Positions 8,669-15,504 of a stretch of 30,720 bases of DNA are shown here, piece by piece. The DNA is from Acanthamoeba sp. SK_2022b (lineage: Eukaryota > Discosea > Longamoebia > Acanthamoebidae), in NCBI GenBank assembly GCA_027943245.1, contig JANDJZ010000503.1:1-30720 (forward strand). Direction: 5' to 3'. How positions within the stretch are numbered: position 1 is the stretch's first letter; each line of letters opens with the position of its first letter. The translations under genes and the position numbers were made by a program. The notes beneath the pieces were generated by a model. That model did no database searches. It saw only the letters and a program-made list of their open reading frames with translations, and was not told the DNA's origin.

Positions 8669-10573
8669 ATGTCGTTAATCAGCATGTCCGGTGCCTGGCT
8701 CTCTTTCAGCGATGCGCCGCTTTTAGACAACACCGAAATTCATATCGAAGACAACGAGCGCGTGTGTCTGGTCGGGCGCAACGGCGCCGGTAAGTCCACG
8801 CTGCTGAAGATCCTTGGCAAAGAGATCCCGCTGGACGACGGCCGGGTGATCTACGAACAGGATCTGATCGTGGCGCGCCTGCAACAGGATCCGCCGCGCA
8901 ATATCGGCGGCAGCGTGTTCGACTTCGTGGCCGAAGGCGTCGCGGAGCAGGCGGAACACCTGAAGGCGTATCATGCGATTTCCCACCTGGTGGAGAGCGA
9001 TCCGAGCGAGAAAAACCTGGCGCGCATGGCGCAAATCATGGAGATCCTCGACCACCAGGGGTTGTGGCAGCTTGACAGCCGCATCAGCGAAGTGCTGCTG
9101 CAGCTGGGGCTGAACGGCGACGCCGAGCTTTCCTCGCTGTCCGGCGGCTGGCTGCGTAAAGCGGCACTGGGCCGCGCGCTGGTGAGCTCGCCGCGCGTGC
9201 TGCTGCTCGACGAACCGACCAACCACTTGGATATCGAAACCATCGACTGGCTGGAAGGCTTCCTGAAAGAGTTTGACGGCAGCATCGTCTTCATCTCGCA
9301 CGACCGTTCGTTTATCCGCAACATGGCGACGCGCATCGTCGATCTGGATCGCGGCAAGCTGGTTTCCTGGCCGGGCAACTACGATCTGTATCTGCAGAGC
9401 AAAGAAGAAGCGCTGCGGGTGGAAGAGCTGCAAAACGCTGAGTTCGATCGCAAGCTGGCGCAGGAAGAGGTCTGGATCCGTCAGGGCATCAAAGCGCGCC
9501 GAACCCGTAACGAGGGCCGCGTACGCGCGCTGAAGGCGCTGCGCGTCGAGCGTTCCCAGCGCCGCGAAGTGATGGGCACCGCCAAAATGCAGGTGGAAGA
9601 GGCGACCCGCTCCGGCAAAATCGTGTTCGAGCTGGAAGACGTCAATTATCAGGTGGGTGAAAAAGTGTTGGTGCGCGGTTTCTCCGCCCAGGTACAGCGC
9701 GGCGACAAGATTGCGCTGGTGGGCCCGAACGGCTGCGGCAAAACCACGCTGCTGAAACTGATGCTCGGTCAGCTGAAAGCCGACAGCGGCCGCGTGCATT
9801 GCGGCACCAAGCTGGAAGTGGCTTATTTCGACCAGCACCGCGCGGATCTTGATCCGGAGCGCACGGTGATGGACAACCTGGCGGAAGGCAAGCAGGAAGT
9901 GATGGTCAACGGCCGTCCTCGTCACGTCTTGGGCTACCTGCAGGACTTCCTGTTCCACCCGAAACGGGCGATGACGCCGGTGAAGGCGCTGTCGGGCGGT
10001 GAGCGTAACCGTCTGCTGTTGGCTAAGCTGTTTTTGAAACCGAGCAATCTGCTGATCCTCGATGAACCAACCAACGATCTCGACGTCGAAACGCTGGAGC
10101 TGCTGGAAGAGCTGATCGACGGCTATCAGGGTACCGTGCTGCTGGTCAGCCACGATCGCCAGTTCGTCGACAACTCGGTGACCGAGTGCTGGATCTTTGA
10201 AGGCAACGGCGTGATCAACGCCTTCGTCGGCGGCTATTACGATGCGCATCATCAGCGCGCCACGGCGAAACCGATTCGTCAGGCGGCGCCGAGCGCGAGC
10301 AAACCGGCGGCGGAGAAAAAGGCCGAACAGCCGAAGAAAGCGGCGGCCAAGCTGAGTTACAACCTGCTGCGCGAACTGGAACAGCTGCCGCAGCGGCTCG
10401 AACAGCTGGAGGCGGAAATCGAAGCGCTGCAGGCGCAGATGAGCGATGCCGACTTCTTCACGCGGCCGCACAGCGAAACGCAAGAAGTGCTGACGGCGCT
10501 GGCTAACGCAGAGCAGGCGCTCGAGCAGGCCTTCGCCCGTTGGGAAGAGCTGGAAGCGATGAAAAACGGCTGA
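8669..10573 (+). CDS. uup: ABC-F family ATPase Uup
   Basis: A soluble tandem ATPase of the ABC-F type that binds ribosomes. In E. coli loss of Uup increases precise excision of transposons, and the protein has been linked to ribosome stalling and 50S assembly. The 634-residue product (E. coli 635) has Walker A motifs GRNGAGKST (36-44) and GPNGCGKTT (from 352), ABC signatures LSGGW and LSGGE, and Walker B motifs LLLDEPTNHLD and LILDEPTNDLD. A charged linker lies between the cassettes. An Ala/Lys-rich hinge then leads to a C-terminal coiled coil (about 560-634), the nucleic-acid-binding tail. There are no membrane segments. It starts 5 nt after rlmKL and is followed by a strong hairpin without a T-run. 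Confidence 0.97.
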   Translation: MSLISMSGAWLSFSDAPLLDNTEIHIEDNERVCLVGRNGAGKSTLLKILGKEIPLDDGRVIYEQDLIVARLQQDPPRNIGGSVFDFVAEGVAEQAEHLKAYHAISHLVESDPSEKNLARMAQIMEILDHQGLWQLDSRISEVLLQLGLNGDAELSSLSGGWLRKAALGRALVSSPRVLLLDEPTNHLDIETIDWLEGFLKEFDGSIVFISHDRSFIRNMATRIVDLDRGKLVSWPGNYDLYLQSKEEALRVEELQNAEFDRKLAQEEVWIRQGIKARRTRNEGRVRALKALRVERSQRREVMGTAKMQVEEATRSGKIVFELEDVNYQVGEKVLVRGFSAQVQRGDKIALVGPNGCGKTTLLKLMLGQLKADSGRVHCGTKLEVAYFDQHRADLDPERTVMDNLAEGKQEVMVNGRPRHVLGYLQDFLFHPKRAMTPVKALSGGERNRLLLAKLFLKPSNLLILDEPTNDLDVETLELLEELIDGYQGTVLLVSHDRQFVDNSVTECWIFEGNGVINAFVGGYYDAHHQRATAKPIRQAAPSASKPAAEKKAEQPKKAAAKLSYNLLRELEQLPQRLEQLEAEIEALQAQMSDADFFTRPHSETQEVLTALANAEQALEQAFARWEELEAMKNG

Positions 10574-10580
10574 CCGTTGC

Positions 10581-10612
10581 GATACCGCCCGCGCGCTGCT
10601 GCGGGCGGTATC
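10581..10612 (+). other. Perfect 12-bp hairpin between uup and pqiA
   Basis: GATACCGCCCGC (10581-10592) pairs perfectly with GCGGGCGGTATC (10601-10612) around an 8-nt loop, starting 8 nt after the uup stop. There is no T-run on either strand, so it is not a standard intrinsic terminator. It may protect the 3' end of the uup message, cause pausing or mark a processing site. Confidence 0.6.
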
Positions 10613-10646
10613 GACGTGCCGGTGAGCAACGTTATTGAGGAGGAAT

Positions 10647-11963
10647 ATGGTGTGTTCCCACAACAATCATCAGCAGCATAGTCATTCCGTACCTTCGGCG
10701 GAGCACCAGGATAACCTGATGCTGTGCCCGCAGTGCGACATGCTGGTGGCGCTACCGCCGCTGGCCTATGGCAGCAAAGCGGTATGCCCGCGCTGCAAAA
10801 CCACGCTCAGCGTCCGCTGGGACGAACCGCGCAAGCGGCCGATCGGTTACGCGCTCAGTGCCTTGTTCATGCTGGTGCTGGCCAACATTTTCCCGTTTAT
10901 CAACATGCGCGTCGCCGGCCTCGGCAACGAAATCCGGCTGATTCAAATTCCGGAGGTCATGGTGGCGGAAGATTACGCCAGTATGGCCACCTTGTTTATG
11001 GTGTTCGTGCAGCTGATCCCGGCATTTTGCATGGTGGCGATCGTTCTGCTGTGCGCCAAAGTGCGCTTGCCGCTCGGGCTCAAAGAGTGGATGGCCCGGG
11101 TGCTGTTCCAGTTCAAGACCTGGTGCATGGTGGAAATTTTCCTCGCCGGGGTGCTGGTCAGCTTCGTCAAGCTGATGGCCTACGGCGATATCGGCATCGG
11201 CAGCAGCTTCGTGCCTTATTGCCTGTTCTGCCTGCTGCAGGTGCGCGCCTTCCAGTGCGTGGATCGGCGCTGGCTGTGGCAGGACATCGAACCGGCACCG
11301 CGTCTCGATCGTCCGCTGACGGTGGGGCGCACCGGCATGCGCCAGGGCGTGCGCTCCTGCGCCTGCTGCACGGCGATCCTGCCGGCCAATCAGGTACGCT
11401 GCCCGCGCTGCCACACCAAGGGCTACGTGCGCCGCCGCCACAGCCTGCAGTGGACGCTGGCGCTGCTGGTGACCTCCATCATGCTGTATATCCCGGCCAA
11501 CCTGATGCCGATCATGGTGACCGAGGCGCTGGGCAACAAGATGAACTCCACCATCATGGCGGGGGTGATCCTGCTGTGGGGGGACGGCTCTTATCCGGTG
11601 GCGATGGTGATTTTCATCGCCAGTATCATGGTGCCGTCGCTGAAAATGCTGGCGATCGGCTGGCTGTGCTGGGATGCCAACGGCAGGAAAAAGCCGCGTG
11701 CCGACAGCGAGCGGATGCACCTGATTTATGAAGTGGTCGAGTTCGTTGGCCGCTGGTCAATGATCGACGTGTTTGTGATCGCCGTATTGTCGGCGCTGGT
11801 GCGAATGGGGCAGTTGATGAGCATTTATCCTGCGACGGGCGCCGTGCTGTTCGCGCTGGTGGTGATCCTCACCATGTTCGCCGCCATGACATTTGATCCC
11901 CGGCTGACCTGGGATCGCGCAAGTGAAACAATCAACAAGGAGCCGCAAGGTGACGGAAAATAA
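10647..11963 (+). CDS. pqiA: Intermembrane transport protein PqiA
   Basis: Inner-membrane partner of the PqiABC lipid transport system, which links the inner and outer membranes and is induced by paraquat in E. coli (SoxRS regulon). The 438-residue product has two similar halves, each starting with a zinc-ribbon cysteine pair set: CPQC (27-30) with CPRC (47-50), then CACC (238-241) with CPRC (252-255). Each is followed by about four hydrophobic segments, as in the paraquat-inducible protein A family (E. coli 417). The start is ambiguous: AGGAGG (10638-10643) is only 3 nt before this ATG but 6 nt before the adjacent GTG at 10650, which would give a start MCSHNNH closer to the E. coli one. It overlaps pqiB by 14 nt. 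Confidence 0.95.
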   Translation: MVCSHNNHQQHSHSVPSAEHQDNLMLCPQCDMLVALPPLAYGSKAVCPRCKTTLSVRWDEPRKRPIGYALSALFMLVLANIFPFINMRVAGLGNEIRLIQIPEVMVAEDYASMATLFMVFVQLIPAFCMVAIVLLCAKVRLPLGLKEWMARVLFQFKTWCMVEIFLAGVLVSFVKLMAYGDIGIGSSFVPYCLFCLLQVRAFQCVDRRWLWQDIEPAPRLDRPLTVGRTGMRQGVRSCACCTAILPANQVRCPRCHTKGYVRRRHSLQWTLALLVTSIMLYIPANLMPIMVTEALGNKMNSTIMAGVILLWGDGSYPVAMVIFIASIMVPSLKMLAIGWLCWDANGRKKPRADSERMHLIYEVVEFVGRWSMIDVFVIAVLSALVRMGQLMSIYPATGAVLFALVVILTMFAAMTFDPRLTWDRASETINKEPQGDGK

Positions 11964-13596
11964 TCATAGCGTCGCAGACGTTGAGAAGATCAAACGCTGG
12001 TCGCCGGTGTGGATCATTCCCATCGTGACCGCGCTGATCGGCGCCTGGATCCTGTTTTACCACTTCAGCCATCAGGGGCCGGTGGTGACGCTGGTCACCA
12101 CGACGGCGGAAGGGCTGGAAGCGGGTAAAACCAAAATCAAAAGCCGCAGCGTGGACGTCGGCGTGGTGGAAACCGTCACGCTGAGCGATGATCTGAGCAA
12201 GGTGATGGTACAGGCGCGTCTCAATTCCGGTATGGAGAAATTGCTGCGTCAGGACTCCGCCTTCTGGGTGGTGAAGCCGCAGATCGGCCGTGAAGGCGTC
12301 TCCGGGCTGGGCACGCTGCTGTCCGGCGCCTATATCGAACTGCAGCCGGGCAGCAAGGGCAAAGACGGCAAAGACAACTATCAGCTGCTTGACGCACCGC
12401 CGCTGGCCTCCCCGGACGCCAAGGGGCTGCGCATCGTGTTGGACAGCGAGAAATCGGGCCAGCTCAACGCCGGCGACCCGGTGCTGTTCCGCGGCTATCG
12501 CGTCGGGTCGGTGGAAACCAGCTACTTCGATCCTAAAGAACGCGCCATGCGCTATCAGCTGTTCATCACCGCGCCTTACGACCAGCTGGTCACCACCAAC
12601 GTACGCTTCTGGAAAGACAGCGGCGTGGCGTTCGACATGTCGGCGCAGGGCATGCGGGTGGAGATGGGATCGCTGACTACCCTGTTCAGCGGCGGCGTCA
12701 GCTTCGACGTACCGGACGGCTGGGATCGCGGTGAACTGGCGAAAGAGAAGGCGGAGTACCAGCTGTTCGACAACCAGCGCAGCACGCAGGATTCGCTGTA
12801 TACCGTGCATAAGGATTACCTGCTGTTCTTCTCTGATTCGGTACGCGGCCTGCAGCCGGGCGCCCCGGTCGAGTTCCGCGGCATCCGCCTGGGCACGGTG
12901 GCGCAGGTGCCGTTCTATAAAGAGGGCATGGCGCAGCGTCTGGATAACGACTACCGCATTCCGGTGCTGATCCGTATCGAGCCGGATCGCTTCCAGAAAC
13001 AGCTGGGCGGTAATTTCGATATCGAAGGGCATTTGAAGGACGCGGAATCGCGCGGTATGCGCGCCTCGATGAAGTCCGCCAACCTGCTGACCGGTTCGCT
13101 GTATATCGATCTCGACTTCTATCCGCAGGAGAAACCGTGGAAAGGGCCGCGCGAGCTGTTCGGTTATCCGCTGATGCCGACCACCAGCGGCGGGCTGGCG
13201 CAGATCCAGCAGAAACTGATGCAGACGCTGGACAAGATCAACGCGATGCCGATCAATCCGATGATCAACGAAGCGACCAAGACGCTGGCGGAAAGTCAGA
13301 AAACCATGAAGTCGACGCAGCAGACCATGAAGTCGTTGAACGACATCATCGCCAGCAAAGAGATGCAGGCGCTGCCGCAGGACATGCAGAAAACGCTGCT
13401 GGAGCTGAACCGCAGCATGAAAGGGTTCCAGCCTGGTTCACCGGCTTACAACAAGATGGTGGGCGATATGCAGCGCCTCGACCAAGTGTTGCGTGAGCTG
13501 CAACCGGTGCTGCGCACCCTGAATGAGAAGAGCAACGCGCTGGTGTTTGAAGCCGCCGGCAGCACTGACCCTCAGCCGAAGAAGGCCACGAAATGA
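11950..13596 (+). CDS. pqiB: MCE-family intermembrane transport protein PqiB
   Basis: A periplasm-spanning protein: the MCE domains stack as hexameric rings and a C-terminal coiled coil forms a needle toward the outer membrane, carrying lipids. The 548-residue product (E. coli 546) has one N-terminal membrane helix (about 19-38, SPVWIIPIVTALIGAWIL). Three MCE domains follow, beginning near GPVVTLVTTTAEGLEAGKTK, KGLRIVLDSEKSGQLNAGDP and KDYLLFFSDSVRGLQPGAP. A helical region (about 415-520, rich in KTMKSTQQTMKSL) precedes a polar tail. I chose the GTG at 11950 because AAGGAG lies 7 nt upstream and the length then fits the family; another in-frame GTG at 11923 would add nine residues. It overlaps pqiA by 14 nt and pqiC by 4 nt, implying translational coupling. 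Confidence 0.96.
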   Translation: MTENNHSVADVEKIKRWSPVWIIPIVTALIGAWILFYHFSHQGPVVTLVTTTAEGLEAGKTKIKSRSVDVGVVETVTLSDDLSKVMVQARLNSGMEKLLRQDSAFWVVKPQIGREGVSGLGTLLSGAYIELQPGSKGKDGKDNYQLLDAPPLASPDAKGLRIVLDSEKSGQLNAGDPVLFRGYRVGSVETSYFDPKERAMRYQLFITAPYDQLVTTNVRFWKDSGVAFDMSAQGMRVEMGSLTTLFSGGVSFDVPDGWDRGELAKEKAEYQLFDNQRSTQDSLYTVHKDYLLFFSDSVRGLQPGAPVEFRGIRLGTVAQVPFYKEGMAQRLDNDYRIPVLIRIEPDRFQKQLGGNFDIEGHLKDAESRGMRASMKSANLLTGSLYIDLDFYPQEKPWKGPRELFGYPLMPTTSGGLAQIQQKLMQTLDKINAMPINPMINEATKTLAESQKTMKSTQQTMKSLNDIIASKEMQALPQDMQKTLLELNRSMKGFQPGSPAYNKMVGDMQRLDQVLRELQPVLRTLNEKSNALVFEAAGSTDPQPKKATK

Positions 13597-14153
13597 TGAA
13601 ATGGATCCCGGTAGCCCTGGCGCTGTTGCTCAGCGCCTGCAGCAGTTCGCCACAGAAGACCTACTATCAGTTGCCGGCGCTGGGTGCGCCGGCCGCTGCC
13701 AGCAGCAGCGGCGCTTCCACGCGCCAGCTGTGGCTGGAGCACGTGAGTGTGGCGGATTATCTGGCGCAGAGCGGCGTGGTGTATCAAACCAACGACGTAC
13801 AGTATGTGATAGCCCAGAACAACCTGTGGGCCAGCCCGCTCGACCAGCAGCTGCAGCAAACGCTGGTCACCAACCTGAGCAGCGCGCTGCCAGGCTGGGT
13901 GGTTTCTTCGCAACCGATGAGCAGCGATCAGGATGTGCTGAACGTGACCATCAGCGGTTTCCATGGCCGCTTTGACGGCAAGGCGATCGTTCGCGGCGAG
14001 TGGGTGCTGAACCGCCAGGGGCGCTTGATCAAACGGCCTTTCAGCCTGGAGTTGAAACAGGGTGAGGACGGCTATGATGCCCTGGTGCGCACGCTGGCGC
14101 AGGGCTGGCAGCAGGAAGCCCAGGCTATCGCAGCACAGATGGGCGGCATTTAG
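13593..14153 (+). CDS. pqiC: Outer-membrane lipoprotein PqiC
   Basis: Lipoprotein component of the PqiABC system (formerly YmbA), ABC-transporter auxiliary lipoprotein family. The 186-residue product (E. coli 187) has a short signal peptide ending in the lipobox LSAC, with the lipidated cysteine at 16 if counting from the first of two adjacent ATG codons. The +2 residue is Ser, consistent with outer-membrane sorting. The start overlaps the pqiB stop as ATGA. A strong terminator follows at 14178, so pqiABC ends here. Confidence 0.94.
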   Translation: MMKWIPVALALLLSACSSSPQKTYYQLPALGAPAAASSSGASTRQLWLEHVSVADYLAQSGVVYQTNDVQYVIAQNNLWASPLDQQLQQTLVTNLSSALPGWVVSSQPMSSDQDVLNVTISGFHGRFDGKAIVRGEWVLNRQGRLIKRPFSLELKQGEDGYDALVRTLAQGWQQEAQAIAAQMGGI

Positions 14154-14177
14154 TCATAATTTGGTCTAAAATCGTCT

Positions 14178-14230
14178 AATCCCTGTCAGCGTGAAAAGTC
14201 TTTTTTTCTCACTGGCAGGGATTTCTTTTT
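14178..14230 (+). terminator. pqiABC terminator
   Basis: AATCCCTGTCAG...TGA (14178-14194) pairs with TCACTGGCAGGGATT (14209-14223) with one G-U pair and a small bulge. T-rich sequence follows (TTTCTTTTT to 14230). It lies 25 nt after the pqiC stop. Confidence 0.85.
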
Positions 14231-14423
14231 CATTTCAAAAAGTTAAACCCTTTCCCGGCAGATCAGCCACTTAGCACTTTCCTCGGGCGTAGCTCACAAA
14301 TATGACATTGGCGTGAATTTTGCGCATTGATCTTCTCTTCTTTTAGCGCTATTGATAACTCGTGGCTGCGCAAAAAGCAGCCATTGTTTTCTTTCCACCA
14401 GACCAAAATGAGGGAAACGAGGC

Positions 14424-14594
14424 ATGAAGAGACAGAAACGCGATCGTCTGGAAAGGGCGCATTCGAGAGGGTATCAGGCAGGTATTTTAGGGCGTTCCAG
14501 GGAACATTGTCCCTACCAATCATCAGTGGACGCCCGGTCTCAATGGCTGGGAGGTTGGCGAGAAGCCATGGAAGACAGGGCTGTGACCGCTTAA
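14424..14594 (+). CDS. rmf: Ribosome modulation factor Rmf
   Basis: A small basic protein that binds 70S ribosomes in stationary phase and drives their dimerisation into inactive 100S particles. The 56-residue product starts MKRQKRDRLERAHSRGYQAG, shares the pattern CPYQ...RSQWLGGWREAMEDR with E. coli Rmf (55 residues) and is rich in Arg and Lys. A GAGG site precedes the ATG. It is a single-gene unit between two terminators (14178-14230 and 14621-14647). In E. coli it is induced by ppGpp and slow growth; I could not identify a promoter with confidence here. The stop codon lies at the centre of a 12-bp palindrome CCGCTTAAGCGG (14587-14598). Confidence 0.95.
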   Translation: MKRQKRDRLERAHSRGYQAGILGRSREHCPYQSSVDARSQWLGGWREAMEDRAVTA

Positions 14595-14620
14595 GCGGCT
14601 CTCTGTCAAATAAAAGGAAT

Positions 14621-14647
14621 AACCTCCGCCCTTTGGCGGAGGTTTTT
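14621..14647 (+). terminator. rmf terminator
   Basis: AACCTCCGCC (14621-14630) pairs perfectly with GGCGGAGGTT (14635-14644) around a 4-nt loop, and runs into TTTTT (to 14647). This is a textbook intrinsic terminator 26 nt after the rmf stop. Confidence 0.95.
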
Positions 14648-14836
14648 GTTTGTGGCCTCTGAGGTGGCATCACCCAGGGCGTTCTCAGCGGGGTTATTGC
14701 TTCGCGCTGGCCTGACGAGGAGCGAGAAAGCGTGATTCGTATAGACGAGGCACGCTTTAGGCGCTCTGGCGGTGGGTAAACAGGAGATCCTTAAAGGGAG
14801 GGCGGAGGCGGTGCAAAGAGTTGAGGGATAAAAGAA
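14648..14836. other. Gene-free gap between rmf and fabA, with a long stem-loop at 14720-14766
   Basis: No convincing gene lies here; the open frames have no family resemblance or good ribosome-binding site. The gap holds a 47-nt stem-loop: GAGCG/CGCTC (14720-14724 and 14762-14766), AAAGCGTG/CACGCTTT (14727-14734 and 14751-14758) and TCGT/ACGA (14737-14740 and 14745-14748), with small internal loops and a 4-nt apical loop ATAG. Its function is unknown. Confidence 0.6.
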
Positions 14837-14863
14837 ATGCCGCCACGAGAGACGTGACGGCAT
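14827..14863 (-). terminator. fabA terminator
   Basis: On the minus strand ATGCCG..CACG pairs with CGTG..CGGCAT (14837-14863, one mismatch, 5-nt loop). TTTCTTTTAT follows, 48 nt after the fabA stop. Confidence 0.85.
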
Positions 14864-14911
14864 GCGCGATCGTTGTGAAAGAAGGCGGTGGCCGCTTTCC
14901 CGTCAGCGTGA

Positions 14912-15430
14912 TTAGAACGCTGCGGTATCCTTGAACAGGCCCACTTTCAGATCGGTAGCGGTATAGATCACTTCGCCGTCAACCAGCACTTCGCCATCGG
15001 CGACGCCCATGATCAGCTTGCGGGTGATAACGCGCTTGAAGTTAATGCGGTAAGTCACCTTCTTGGCGGTTGGCAGCACCTGGCCGGTGAACTTGACTTC
15101 ACCGACGCCCAGCGCGCGGCCTTTGCCTTCGCCGCCCAGCCAACCGAGGTAGAAACCGACCAACTGCCACATGGCATCCAGGCCCAGGCAACCAGGCATG
15201 ACCGGATCGCCGATAAAGTGGCAACCGAAGAACCATAGGTCCGGATTAATATCCAGCTCCGCTTCCACATAACCTTTGTTGTGAGTCCCGCCGTCTTCGC
15301 TCATTTTGACCACGCGGTCCATCATCAACATGTTACCTGCCGGCAACGGTGGGCCACCGGCGCCGAACAGCTCGCCACGGCCGGATGCTTCGAGGTCTTC
15401 TTTCGTATAGGAATCGCGTTTATCTACCAT
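14912..15430 (-). CDS. fabA: 3-hydroxydecanoyl-[ACP] dehydratase/isomerase FabA
   Basis: Cytoplasmic enzyme that dehydrates 3-hydroxydecanoyl-ACP and isomerises trans-2- to cis-3-decenoyl-ACP, the branch point for unsaturated fatty acids. The 172-residue product has the same length as E. coli FabA. The active-site pair is H71 (in [15 protein letters not shown], 66-80) and D85 (in GLDAMWQL), counting the initiator Met; the hot-dog fold helix follows. The promoter (see 15464-15504) carries FabR- and FadR-type operators, so activation by FadR and repression by FabR are very likely. It is read from its own promoter, which overlaps the 3' end of lonH, and ends at a terminator at 14837-14863. Confidence 0.97.
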   Translation of the reverse strand: MVDKRDSYTKEDLEASGRGELFGAGGPPLPAGNMLMMDRVVKMSEDGGTHNKGYVEAELDINPDLWFFGCHFIGDPVMPGCLGLDAMWQLVGFYLGWLGGEGKGRALGVGEVKFTGQVLPTAKKVTYRINFKRVITRKLIMGVADGEVLVDGEVIYTATDLKVGLFKDTAAF

Positions 15431-15463
15431 GTTCTCAGTAAGCCTTATTTTAATGAAGGACGC

Positions 15464-15492
15464 AGGTTAGCTAACACGTGTACGCTGAACAA
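15464..15492 (-). promoter_or_regulatory. fabA promoter
   Basis: On the minus strand, TTGTTC (15487-15492) and TAACCT (15464-15469) are separated by exactly 17 bp. The -35 is covered by the end of the FadR-type box and the spacer is filled by the FabR-type box. This agrees with FadR activating from the -40 region in E. coli. Confidence 0.75.
15469..15486. promoter_or_regulatory. FabR operator at fabA
   Basis: On the minus strand the 18-mer AGCGTACACGTGTTAGCT is an almost perfect palindrome. It matches the FabR sites known from E. coli fabA and fabB (AGCGTAC...GT..GCT pattern). It fills the promoter spacer, where bound FabR would block RNA polymerase. Confidence 0.85.
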
Positions 15493-15504
15493 GTCCGATC
15501 AGCC
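15488..15504. promoter_or_regulatory. FadR activator site at fabA
   Basis: On the minus strand GGCTGATCGGACTTGTT matches the FadR 17-mer AACTGGTCNGACNTGTT at all but three specified positions. It overlaps the -35 element and also the last codons and stop of lonH (TGA at 15499-15501). Confidence 0.85.

Noticed and set aside
8723..10666. A 647-codon open frame on the minus strand opposite uup
   Set aside because: It is a shadow of the uup codon pattern, with a Leu/Gln/Arg/His-rich, low-information sequence and no recognisable domain.
14606..14863. An 85-codon minus-strand frame between rmf and fabA
   Set aside because: It spans both terminators, has no ribosome-binding site of note and encodes no recognisable protein.
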